Source of the DNA: Pontibacter chinhatensis
GTDB lineage: Bacteria > Bacteroidota > Bacteroidia > Cytophagales > Hymenobacteraceae
Assembly (NCBI RefSeq): GCF_900113285.1
Contig: NZ_FOOT01000010.1
Span: 1-64,000, forward strand
Direction: 5' to 3'
DNA length: 64,000 bases
Positions 43,683 to 52,404 of this stretch are shown piece after piece; positions within the stretch are counted from its first letter, which is position 1, and each line of letters begins with the position of its first letter. The notes under the pieces are model-generated. The model did no database searches. It worked only from the letters and a program-made list of their open reading frames with translations, and was not told where the DNA came from. The position numbers and the translations under genes were made by a program.

Positions 43683-45488
43683 ATGCAAAATATCCGGAAT
43701 ATTGCGATTATCGCACACGTTGACCACGGCAAAACGACGACCGTGGATAAGATCATCCACGCCTCTAAGCTGTTCGCAGAGCACCAGCAGTTCGACGACC
43801 TCATTCTCGACAACAACGACCTGGAGCGCGAGCGCGGCATCACGATCGTTTCCAAGAACGTGTCGGTTCGCTACAAAGGCGTTAAGATTAACGTTATCGA
43901 CACCCCTGGTCACGCCGACTTCGGTGGCGAGGTGGAGCGCGTGCTGAAGATGGCTGACGGCGTACTGCTGCTGGTAGACGCTTTTGAAGGTGCCATGCCT
44001 CAGACCCGCTTCGTGTTGGGCAAAGCTATCCAGCTCGGCCTCAAGCCAATTGTAGTAGTAAACAAAGTAGACAAAGAAAACTGCCGTCCGGACGAGGTGC
44101 ACGAACAGGTGTTCGACCTGATGTTCAACCTCGACGCTACAGAAGAGCAGCTGGACTTCGTGACCCTATACGGTTCCTCTAAAAACGGCTGGATGAGCCG
44201 CGACTGGAGAGAGAAAACCGAAGACATTACCCCACTGCTGGATGCCATCATCGAAGAGATTCCGGCTGCGCCATTCCGTGAGGGTACCCCGCAGATGCAA
44301 ATCACGTCGCTGGACTACTCTTCTTTCGTGGGCCGTATCGCCATTGGCCGCGTAAACCGTGGTAGCCTGAAAGAAGGCATGCCGATTAGCCTGTGCAAGG
44401 CCGATGGCAGCATCAAGAAGGGCCGCATCAAAGAACTTCATGTGTTTGAAGGACTGGGCAAACAAAAGGTTGCCGAGGTGAAGGCAGGTGAAATCTGCGC
44501 CGTGACAGGCATCGAAGGCTTCGATATCGGAGACACAATTGCCGACGCGGAGAATCCGGAGGCTATGGAGCGCATCTCAATTGACGAGCCAACCATGAAC
44601 ATGCTGTTTACGATCAACAACTCTCCTTTCTTCGGCAAAGAGGGCAAGTTCGTAACATCCCGCCACCTGCGCGACCGCCTGTTCAAGGAAACAGAGAAAA
44701 ACCTGGCCCTGCGCGTGCAGGAGACAGACCGTGAAGACTCTTTCCTGGTGTTTGGACGCGGTATTTTGCACTTGTCTGTACTGATCGAGACCATGCGCCG
44801 CGAAGGCTATGAGCTGCAGGTAGGTCAGCCGCAGGTAATCTATAAAGAAATTGACGGTGTGCGCCACGAGCCAATCGAGCAACTGGTAGTAGACGTGCCG
44901 GAAGATACGGCCGGTAAAGTAATCGAGCTGGTATCGATGCGCAAAGGTGAGCTGAACGTGATGGAGCCGAAAGGCGACCTGCAGCACCTGGAGTTCACGA
45001 TTCCTTCGCGCGGTCTGATCGGCCTGCGTAACAACGTGCTGACAGCTACTGCCGGCGAGGCCATCATGAACCACCGCTTCCTGGCTTATGAGCCATACAA
45101 AGGAACCATCCCTGGCCGTAACAACGGTTCCATTATCTCGATGGAGACTGGTCCGGGCACCGCTTACTCTATCGACAAGCTGCAGGACCGCGGCGTGTTC
45201 TTCGTGGATCCAGGTGAGGATGTGTACATGGGCATGGTAATCGGTGAGCACAACCGCCAGAACGACATCACTGTGAATATCCAGAAGGGCAAGAAGCTGA
45301 CGAACATGCGTGCTTCCGGCTCTGATGACAACGTGAAAATCGCACCAGCCAAGCGTTTCTCCCTGGAGGAGGCCATGGAATACATCCAGAAGGACGAATA
45401 CCTGGAGGTAACACCAAAGAGCATCCGCATGCGCAAGATTTACCTCGACGAGAACGAGCGTAACCGCATGTCCAGAGCTGATGCGTAA
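43683..45488 (+). CDS. typA: ribosome-associated GTPase TypA/BipA
   Basis: 601 residues, translational GTPase acting in ribosome assembly and stress. G1 AHVDHGKTTTVD (12-23), G2 region ERGITI, G3 DTPGHADFGGEVER, G4 NKVDKENCRPDE. EF-G-like domains III and V and the BipA-specific C-terminal domain follow. No AAGTATA word in the gene. Confidence 0.97.
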   Translation: MQNIRNIAIIAHVDHGKTTTVDKIIHASKLFAEHQQFDDLILDNNDLERERGITIVSKNVSVRYKGVKINVIDTPGHADFGGEVERVLKMADGVLLLVDAFEGAMPQTRFVLGKAIQLGLKPIVVVNKVDKENCRPDEVHEQVFDLMFNLDATEEQLDFVTLYGSSKNGWMSRDWREKTEDITPLLDAIIEEIPAAPFREGTPQMQITSLDYSSFVGRIAIGRVNRGSLKEGMPISLCKADGSIKKGRIKELHVFEGLGKQKVAEVKAGEICAVTGIEGFDIGDTIADAENPEAMERISIDEPTMNMLFTINNSPFFGKEGKFVTSRHLRDRLFKETEKNLALRVQETDREDSFLVFGRGILHLSVLIETMRREGYELQVGQPQVIYKEIDGVRHEPIEQLVVDVPEDTAGKVIELVSMRKGELNVMEPKGDLQHLEFTIPSRGLIGLRNNVLTATAGEAIMNHRFLAYEPYKGTIPGRNNGSIISMETGPGTAYSIDKLQDRGVFFVDPGEDVYMGMVIGEHNRQNDITVNIQKGKKLTNMRASGSDDNVKIAPAKRFSLEEAMEYIQKDEYLEVTPKSIRMRKIYLDENERNRMSRADA

Positions 45489-45510
45489 GCATCTGAAAGT
45501 ATAAATACTT

Positions 45511-45551
45511 ATAGCCCCATGCAAGGATGTACTGCATGGGGCTATTTTTTT
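45511..45551 (+). terminator. typA terminator
   Basis: A 13-bp perfect stem (ATAGCCCCATGCA 45511-45523, TGCATGGGGCTAT 45533-45545) followed by a run of T. Confidence 0.95.
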
Positions 45552-45736
45552 GGCCAGAGCATCCTCGTATGAATGCAGGCGCCTTTTATACTTTCAACCT
45601 GACCAATCCCAGCCTGGCAACCCGGTAAAACGCCTGCTTCCTTAAGCCCGCCCCAAAACATTACCTATGAGAAACCAGTTAGTCGAAGGGCAGCCTGTGG
45701 CAGCCGGAATGTAACATCCACCTTTAAAAGTATACT

Positions 45737-46699
45737 ATGAACAAACGAAAATTAGGAAACACCAGCTTACAAACATCACCCATCGTGGTAGGAGCCAACG
45801 TTTTTGGCTGGACATTGAATGAGAAGGAGTCTTTTGCCATCTTGGATGAGGCGTTTGAGGCTGGGTTTAACACCATCGATACCGCCGACGCCTATTCCCG
45901 CTGGGCCGAAGGCAACAAAGGAGGCGAGTCTGAGACCATCATCGGCCAGTGGATGAAGGAGCGTGGTAACCGGGATCAGGTAGTCGTGATTACCAAAGTG
46001 GGCTCAGACATGGGCCAGGGTCATAAAGACATTTCGGAAAAGTACATCCTGAAGGCAGCGGAAGACTCTCTGAGAAGGCTGCAAACGGACCACATCGATT
46101 TATACTTCACGCACTGGGACGACGACAAAACCCCAGTGGAAGAAACCCTTGGCGCTTACCAAAAATTAATTCAAGCTGGAAAGGTGCGTTACATCGGGGC
46201 CTCCAACCTTTCGCCGGAGAGGCTACGCGCCTCCCTCAAGGCCAGCCAAGAGCACGGGCTGCCGCGCTACGAGGTATTTGAGCCGGGCTATAACCTCTAC
46301 GACCGCCAGGAGTACGAGCAAGGGGTAGCTCCCATCTGTCAGGAAGAAGGGCTGGGCGTTATCAACTATTATGCGCTGGCGAGCGGTTTTTTGAGTGGCA
46401 AATACCGCCAGGAGGAAGATCTAAACAAGAGCGTTCGCGGGGGTGGCATCAAAAAGTACCTCGACGCCCGGGGACAGCGTATTCTGGCTGCCCTCGATTC
46501 TCTTTCCGAAAAGCATGCTGTTTCGCAGGCAAGTATAGCGCTGGCCTGGCTCATGCACAATCCGCTGGTGACAGCGCCAATCGCCAGCGCCACCAAAAGC
46601 AAGCATGTACAGGCATTTACCGAGGCTACGCAGGTTGTGCTTCGCAGCGAGGACATGGAATTGCTCGATAACGCCTCCGCCTATACAATACCCTCTTAA
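45737..46699 (+). CDS. aldo/keto reductase
   Basis: 320 residues, NADPH-dependent TIM-barrel oxidoreductase. Catalytic tetrad: Asp and Tyr in TIDTADAYS, Lys in VITKVG, and His in YFTHWDDD. The C-terminal cofactor region TAPIASATKSKHV is typical. Substrate unknown; related to the YajO/Gfo-like broad group. Single gene with terminator. Confidence 0.93.
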   Translation: MNKRKLGNTSLQTSPIVVGANVFGWTLNEKESFAILDEAFEAGFNTIDTADAYSRWAEGNKGGESETIIGQWMKERGNRDQVVVITKVGSDMGQGHKDISEKYILKAAEDSLRRLQTDHIDLYFTHWDDDKTPVEETLGAYQKLIQAGKVRYIGASNLSPERLRASLKASQEHGLPRYEVFEPGYNLYDRQEYEQGVAPICQEEGLGVINYYALASGFLSGKYRQEEDLNKSVRGGGIKKYLDARGQRILAALDSLSEKHAVSQASIALAWLMHNPLVTAPIASATKSKHVQAFTEATQVVLRSEDMELLDNASAYTIPS

Positions 46700-46722
46700 A
46701 AAGCATTATGCCAGGTACCCGC

Positions 46723-46760
46723 AACCTTCTCCGGCTATTGGCCAGAGAAGGTTTTTTTAT
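46723..46760 (+). terminator. aldo/keto reductase gene terminator
   Basis: AACCTTCTC (46723-46731) pairs with GAGAAGGTT (46745-46753) and is followed by TTTTT. Confidence 0.9.
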
Positions 46761-46945
46761 CGGGTTATACTTTCGCAGCGAAACAAGTCCAAACTACCTG
46801 CCCCCCACCTTATATTTTAACAAGCTCACTTAACGCATTGGTGCTCTTGCTAAAGGTGTATTACTATTACTTAATAATTATGTACAATTTTTTATAGTTT
46901 AAACAAAATTATATACGTTTGCCCTACCACTCAACCAAGGATACT

Positions 46946-48160
46946 ATGAAAAAAAGAATCTTGCTGTTTATCGGGGCAATTTTACTAGCTGCGGGCATAT
47001 TGCCTGCCCAGGCCCAGTTTAACGTTGCCAACAAGATCAAAAACAAGGTTAACCAGAAAATCGATCAGAAGATCGACAAGACGATCGATGAATCGCTGGA
47101 GGGAAAGAAGAACACAAGCGGCAGCAACACTGCCACAGCGGATGCAGCCGCTGCAGACAACGGCTCTGGCAGTGCACCCGAAACGGAGGCAGGCAGAATG
47201 AAGGCCTGGACCAAGTATGATTTTGTGCCGGGGGATAAGGTCATGTTCTCCGACAACCTGGCTGGTGAAGAAGTAGGCGAATTTCCGTCGCGCTGGGACC
47301 TGAAACACGGTAATGCTGAGGTAGCCGTGCTTGGGGATGAGAAGGTGATAAACCTGGTGCAGAGCAGCACAAGCATTACCCCGCTAATGAAAGGCGAAAA
47401 CTGGCTGCCCGAAACCTTCACTATAGAAATGGATGTGTTCTTTGACAGCGACAACGGCAACGTGGCCTATGGGATATATTTGGTCAGTGACAATGCAACC
47501 TACAAAGAAGAGATAAACGGCGATTTCTGGAATCCCATCGATATCAGAGCCAACCAGGCACGGTTTAAAACCTTTGGTTCCGAATCAGAGGAGTTGGCGG
47601 CAAAAGAGGTGAAAAACCAGTGGCGGCACGTGGCCATCTCGTTTAACAAGCGCAGCATGAAAGTATACCTCGACGAGCACCGCTTGATTAACATCCCGAA
47701 CGTGAACGGCAAGCCAACCGGCCTGCGCATTGAAGTGGATAAGCGCATTGATGCCAACACGATGATAAAGAACGTGATGATTGCCCAAGGCGGCAAGAAG
47801 CTCTATGACCAGGTGCTGGCCGATGGCAAAATCGTTACTTACGGCATCAAGTTCGATGTGAATAAGGCAAGCATCCGCCCTGAGTCGGTAGGCACGCTGG
47901 CAAGTATAGCCAAGCTCATGCAGGAACAGCCAGAGCTGAAGTTTAGCGTAGAGGGCCACACCGACAGTGACGGCGATGATAACTCTAACCTGAAGCTGAG
48001 TCAGCAGCGCGCGGAAGCGGTGAAAACATACTTAGTGGACCAGGGCATTGACGCTGACCGACTGGCTGCCAAAGGCCACGGCGAAGCCAAACCCCTTGAC
48101 AAGAACAGTACTCCCGAGGCTAAGTCGAATAACCGGCGGGTGGAGTTTGTAAAACTATAA
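46946..48160 (+). CDS. OmpA-family outer-membrane protein
   Basis: 404 residues from the ATG at 46946; the frame is open nine codons upstream. Signal peptide 1-23 (LPAQAQ). Residues 25-55 are a KIKNKVNQKIDQKIDKTID repeat, likely coiled. The middle (about 95-270) looks like a concanavalin-like beta domain. The C-terminal OmpA peptidoglycan-binding domain (about 290-404) has FSVEGHTDSDGDDNSNLKLSQQRA and NRRVEF. It should link the outer membrane to peptidoglycan. Confidence 0.9.
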   Translation: MKKRILLFIGAILLAAGILPAQAQFNVANKIKNKVNQKIDQKIDKTIDESLEGKKNTSGSNTATADAAAADNGSGSAPETEAGRMKAWTKYDFVPGDKVMFSDNLAGEEVGEFPSRWDLKHGNAEVAVLGDEKVINLVQSSTSITPLMKGENWLPETFTIEMDVFFDSDNGNVAYGIYLVSDNATYKEEINGDFWNPIDIRANQARFKTFGSESEELAAKEVKNQWRHVAISFNKRSMKVYLDEHRLINIPNVNGKPTGLRIEVDKRIDANTMIKNVMIAQGGKKLYDQVLADGKIVTYGIKFDVNKASIRPESVGTLASIAKLMQEQPELKFSVEGHTDSDGDDNSNLKLSQQRAEAVKTYLVDQGIDADRLAAKGHGEAKPLDKNSTPEAKSNNRRVEFVKL

Positions 48161-48220
48161 TCACACCGGCAGCGCCCGACCGGGTTCTGCCACCCAATTA
48201 TTCTTTCAGTATCTTTTACC

Positions 48221-48252
48221 AAGCCTGTTACTTCGCGGTAACAGGCTTTTCG
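48221..48252 (+). terminator. OmpA gene terminator
   Basis: An 11-bp stem (AAGCCTGTTAC 48221-48231, GTAACAGGCTT 48238-48248) with TTTT following. Confidence 0.88.
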
Positions 48253-48284
48253 GTTTGTAGACACCTGTGTTTGAACAGAGAATA

Positions 48285-48307
48285 TTATTTAGATTTATTT
48301 TAAATAA
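48285..48307. promoter_or_regulatory. Fur-box-like operator upstream of the TonB receptor
   Basis: TTATTTAGA (48285-48293) faces TTTAAATAA (48299-48307), an imperfect inverted repeat like the TTTAGA-n-TCTAAA iron boxes of Bacteroidota. A half site (TCTAAATAA, about 48358-48366) lies nearer the gene. With the receptor and PepSY genes downstream, iron control is likely. Confidence 0.65.
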
Positions 48308-48310
48308 GGC

Positions 48311-48341
48311 TTGCATGGATGCTCCCCCTCCCATACTTTTG
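48311..48341 (+). promoter_or_regulatory. promoter of the TonB receptor-PepSY operon
   Basis: TTGC (48311-48314), 19 nt, then TACTTTTG (48334-48341), matching TAnnTTTG. The -33 element adjoins the Fur-box-like repeat, which suits repression. Confidence 0.65.
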
Positions 48342-48382
48342 CCCTAATTATAATCAGTCTAAATAAGAACACCTAACTATCC

Positions 48383-50722
48383 ATGCGCAAGTTTCTACTC
48401 CTCTTTATATGGCTATTTGCCTTGTCCGAAGGACAGGCGCAAAGCAACGCCACCATTGCCGGCAAAGTAACCACTTCTCAGGGCCAGCCGGTTGAGCTGC
48501 TCACCGTTGCCCTGGAAGGGACCGTACTGGGCACAAACACTAACGCTGCCGGTGAGTTTATACTTAACAACATCAAGCCGGGCAGCTATACCTTGCGGGT
48601 AGGAGGAATCGGCTACAAGTCTTTGCGCCAGCCCATCACCCTTGGCAGCGGCGACAACCTGAACCTGCAGCTAACCATACAGGCAAGCACCAGCACGTTG
48701 GATGAGGTGGTGGTATCGGCCAGCCGCAGCGTGGAAACCCTGGCGGAAACGCCTGCCTCCGTGCATGTGATCGATTCGCGAACCCTGCAGATTCAGTCGC
48801 AGATTAGCACCGACATCTCTAACATCCTGGCCAACTCGGTACCCGGCCTGGCCTTTAACAGCAACACGACCAGCAACGTGGGCCAGACGCTGCGCGGCCG
48901 CAACGCCCTCGTAATGGTAGACGGCATACCGCAGTCCACGCCGCTGCGCAACGGCAGCCGCGACATCCGCACCATCGACCCTGCCGCGATTGAGCGCGTG
49001 GAGGTGGTTAAAGGCGCTACCGCCGTGTATGGAAACGGAGCTGACGGCGGCTTGATCAACTACATTACCAAGCAGGCCAATACCAGCCAGCCTTTCAGCG
49101 CTTATACTTCCGTTACCGGCACGGGCAATCTTTTCCATTCTGATGGCACCTTGGGTGCCCGCATCTCGCAGCAGTTTACCGGTAAAGTTGAGGACCTTGA
49201 CTACGTGTTCAGCGGCACCTACGAGAAAACCGGCGTAATGCGCGATGGCGAGGGAGAAGTTATCTCTCCGGTGTACGGGCTGGGCGAAACGAAAATGTAT
49301 AACGGCTTTGCCAAGGCAGGCTATAACTTCAACTCCAATCACCGTTTGGAAGGCATGTACAATTACTTCGGCAGCCGCCAGAACTCAGACTATGTCCTCC
49401 AGGAGGGCATCTATGGCGAGAAGCCATCTATCGGCGTGAGGGGCGAAGTACAGGGCGAGCCGGAGGGCACCAAGTATAACCACAACGCCCAGCTGCGCTA
49501 CATTGGCAAAAACCTGTTCCTGAACACCAACCTGGAGCTAAGCTCTTACCTGCAAAGCTTCTACACCGTCTACGGCTATACGCCATACTTTGAGGGTGGC
49601 GGGCAATCGACCATCAAATCCGCTAAAAGGGGTGTGCGCCTGAACCTGAACACGCCTTTTAGAATTAGCAGCGGTATTGAGGGCAGCGTGTTGTATGGTG
49701 CCGATTACCTCAACGACGTTACCTCCCAGCCGCTGGTGGATGGCCGCACCTGGGTGCCGGAGATGGACCTGCACAACCTGGCTCCTTATGCACAGTTGCA
49801 ACTCAACATCCTGCAGGATCTCAACTTTAAGGCGGGCTACCGCTTCGACAACGTGTCGGTGAAGGTGGATGATTTTCAGCAGTTGGTGCTGGCAAGCGGC
49901 GCCGGCGGGGATTTTGTGCAGGGAGCAAAACTGAAGTTCAATGCTAACACCTTTAACCTTGGCCTGCGCTACTCCGGGCTGGAGTACTTCAAACCGTTTG
50001 TCAGCTACTCGCAGGGCTTCTCTATGATCGACGTGGGCCGTTACGTACGCAGCGCCACCGAAGACTTTATCGCGCAAATGGACCTGGAGCCGGTGATCGT
50101 GAACAACTACGAGGCTGGTTTCCACAGCCAGTTCGGGATTGCCTCTTTCAGCGGTGCCTACTTTATCAGCACTTCTAAGCTTGGTGCCAACCTGATTGCC
50201 AACGAGGCAGGCGTGTACGAGATTGAGCGTGCACCGGAGCGCGTGGAAGGCTTTGAGGCGCTGGTAGACCTGTTCCTCTCCGACAAAATAACACTGGGCG
50301 CCAACGCCTCTTACAGCGAAGGCAAGGCAGACATCAACAACAACGAAAAGTATAGCGACAGCGAAGACAAGTACCTGACCAGCCTGCGCATCCCGCCGTT
50401 CAAGTTCACGTCTTACCTGAACCTGAAGCCCATCCAGAACCTGAGCGTGAACCTGCAGTGGATATACTCCGGCGAGCGCGACCGCTTTGACCGCAACGCC
50501 AAAGGCGGCTATAACTCGGGCGAGGGTCCGGTGAAGGCATTCGACGTGTTTAACCTGGCTGCCTCTTACCAGGCCACTGAAAAGCTGAGCCTGAACCTGG
50601 GCGTGGAGAACCTACTGGACAAAGCCTACTACCTGCCACAAGCCTACTGGTATGGCCGAAACGACAACTTTACCAGAGCCAACGGCGCCAGATTTCAGTT
50701 AGGAGCAGCCTATAAGTGGTAA
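48383..50722 (+). CDS. TonB-dependent siderophore-type receptor
   Basis: 779 residues. Signal peptide 1-20 (SEGQAQS), a carboxypeptidase-regulatory-like domain (about 24-105), a plug (about 110-225: VVVSASRSVETLAETPASVHVI and ATAVYGNGADGGLINYITK), then a 22-stranded barrel ending GARFQLGAAYKW with the aromatic last residue expected of outer-membrane proteins. Followed within 5 bp by a PepSY gene and preceded by an iron-box-like operator, so ferric-siderophore uptake is the likely role. Confidence 0.93.
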   Translation: MRKFLLLFIWLFALSEGQAQSNATIAGKVTTSQGQPVELLTVALEGTVLGTNTNAAGEFILNNIKPGSYTLRVGGIGYKSLRQPITLGSGDNLNLQLTIQASTSTLDEVVVSASRSVETLAETPASVHVIDSRTLQIQSQISTDISNILANSVPGLAFNSNTTSNVGQTLRGRNALVMVDGIPQSTPLRNGSRDIRTIDPAAIERVEVVKGATAVYGNGADGGLINYITKQANTSQPFSAYTSVTGTGNLFHSDGTLGARISQQFTGKVEDLDYVFSGTYEKTGVMRDGEGEVISPVYGLGETKMYNGFAKAGYNFNSNHRLEGMYNYFGSRQNSDYVLQEGIYGEKPSIGVRGEVQGEPEGTKYNHNAQLRYIGKNLFLNTNLELSSYLQSFYTVYGYTPYFEGGGQSTIKSAKRGVRLNLNTPFRISSGIEGSVLYGADYLNDVTSQPLVDGRTWVPEMDLHNLAPYAQLQLNILQDLNFKAGYRFDNVSVKVDDFQQLVLASGAGGDFVQGAKLKFNANTFNLGLRYSGLEYFKPFVSYSQGFSMIDVGRYVRSATEDFIAQMDLEPVIVNNYEAGFHSQFGIASFSGAYFISTSKLGANLIANEAGVYEIERAPERVEGFEALVDLFLSDKITLGANASYSEGKADINNNEKYSDSEDKYLTSLRIPPFKFTSYLNLKPIQNLSVNLQWIYSGERDRFDRNAKGGYNSGEGPVKAFDVFNLAASYQATEKLSLNLGVENLLDKAYYLPQAYWYGRNDNFTRANGARFQLGAAYKW

Positions 50723-50726
50723 TACT

Positions 50727-51830
50727 TTGAAGAAACGCGTAAAAAGAACCTTTTCCATTCACCATTGGTGCGGGCTGATAGCCGGGATATTCATCCTGGT
50801 TATCAGCCTTTCTGGCGTTATTCTGGTCTTTGATGATGACATCGACGACGCCATGTTTGCCGACCATGCCAAATTGGAAACGCCGGCCAAAGCACTGCAC
50901 ATTGATAAATCAATTGGATGGGTAAGGGCGGAGAACCCGGGCTGGGACATTCGGGTGCCTGCACTGCCTGCCTCGCCAGACGAAGCGCTGTTGTATGAGT
51001 TGCGGCAGGGGCAGTTGCGCCGCTGGCTCTTCGTGCACCCCGAAACCGGCGAAAAACTCTCTACTGTGGGGCAGGCACATAATCGCTTTTCCTACGTGGT
51101 GCTCAATATCCATTACAACCTGCTCTCAGGCACGCCGGGTAAAATCGTGGTGCTGCTGATAGGCGTGGCACTGCTGCTGCTTACCATTACCGGGTTTATA
51201 CTTTACCGACGTTCGGTGCTCAAGGTGCTTACTTTCCGGCAAAAAATCAGTTTTAGCAGCCGCCGAAGCATATTTTCCGGTCTGCACCGCGTGGTAGGCG
51301 TGTGGGCATTGGCGTTTAACCTGCTCATGTGTGTTACGGGTTTATCCTTGGCTATTACGGTGGTAAATGCCGCCCTCAAAGGCGGGCCAAAGGAAATTGC
51401 CGTGCCCGAGATTACCACCTCTGTAGATGCCACCATGGCCGAAGCGCGGGCCACCTATCCCGAGTTTGAAATCACGTACCTGCGCTTTCCGGTAAATGAG
51501 GAAGGCAAGATCCAACTGCTCGGCCGCCTGTACTCCGACCCCTCCTACTACGGCAAGTTCTACAGCAAAATACAGGCAGACTATACCAGCGGTGAGCTGG
51601 GTGCCCCCTACTTTGTGCGGGACCAACCGCTGCTCGACCGCTTCCTTACCTCGCTGCATCCCGTCCACTTCGGCGATTTTGCGGGCCTGTTTGTAAAGCT
51701 ACTCTACGCCTTCTTTGGCCTGATGCCCGGCATCCTTTCCATCTCCGGCTTCGTGATTTGGTACTACCGCCAGCAGCCGCAGCAAGAGCAAAAGCAGGTT
51801 AGAAGAAAGGTAGCGAGGGTGGTGCGGTAG
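50727..51830 (+). CDS. PepSY-associated membrane protein
   Basis: 367 residues starting at TTG (50727). Four membrane helices: about 12-35, 140-160, 190-215, 325-348. N-terminal FSIHHWCGLIAGIFILVISLSGVILVF is the PepSY_TM signature; paired histidines appear in IHHW, NIHYNL and GLHRVVGVW. These inner-membrane proteins usually accompany siderophore receptors and are thought to reduce ferric siderophores. It starts 4 nt after the receptor stop. Confidence 0.9.
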   Translation: MKKRVKRTFSIHHWCGLIAGIFILVISLSGVILVFDDDIDDAMFADHAKLETPAKALHIDKSIGWVRAENPGWDIRVPALPASPDEALLYELRQGQLRRWLFVHPETGEKLSTVGQAHNRFSYVVLNIHYNLLSGTPGKIVVLLIGVALLLLTITGFILYRRSVLKVLTFRQKISFSSRRSIFSGLHRVVGVWALAFNLLMCVTGLSLAITVVNAALKGGPKEIAVPEITTSVDATMAEARATYPEFEITYLRFPVNEEGKIQLLGRLYSDPSYYGKFYSKIQADYTSGELGAPYFVRDQPLLDRFLTSLHPVHFGDFAGLFVKLLYAFFGLMPGILSISGFVIWYYRQQPQQEQKQVRRKVARVVR

Positions 51831-51889
51831 TGGAATGAACCCACCTCTCCGAGGAGGCAGGCCCTTTCTATTTGCAAAGTCTCTAACTC

Positions 51890-52310
51890 TTTGTCATTCT
51901 GTAAAGAAACTTGGTGGAAGGGAGGTCAGCTTTTGCTACTTGCCACCAAGATCCTTTCAGGATGACAAAAAGATGGGAGTGCCTACGGTGTCTGCCTTCG
52001 CTCTTCCAGATTCGTAATCCAGAAGCACTTCATATGTGGATTTGCAATCCGATTTTGTACTCCGCCATTGCAGTGAACAAACTATGGGCAAGGAAGGGAT
52101 TACAAATCCCAATAGTATTTACTTTCGGATTGCAAATCCGAAAGAGCAGTTATCCCTTTCCTGCACCTCTCGCTCGCCTCTGACGAGTGTGCGTTATTGG
52201 GTGGCGTCCCCCCATATGACACAACAAGTATAAAAGTATAAGCCTGAAAGTATAGATTTCAGCGGCCAGAGGCCGTGGGGTAGCGCACACTCGCCAGAGG
52301 CGAGCGGGGG
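51890..52310. repeat. bundle of intergenic hairpin repeats
   Basis: Three kinds lie in a row. 51890-51969: hairpin TTTGTCAT ... ATGACAAA with inner CTTGGTGG/CCACCAAG, like module B. 52003-52140: four GGATTnnnAATCC-type palindromes (52038-52051, 52097-52110, 52126-52140 and a degraded one near 52010-52020). 52171-52193 and 52284-52306: a 23-bp inverted pair, CGCTCGCCTC...GTGTGCG against CGCACACTCG...CGAGCG. No gene in 51831-52404. Confidence 0.8.
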
Positions 52311-52340
52311 TTAGATGGTAGAGACTATACTTATACTACT

Positions 52341-52385
52341 AAAAATGCCGGAGCCGCAAGTTTATACTTGTGGCTCCGGCATTTT
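52341..52385 (-). terminator. DUF5686 gene terminator with TATACTT in the loop
   Basis: AAAATGCCGGAGCC and GGCTCCGGCATTTT arms; the apex CAAGTTTATACTTG carries the TATACTT word and itself pairs CAAGT with ACTTG. Confidence 0.88.
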
Positions 52386-52404
52386 ATACTTTAATCTATA
52401 CTCT

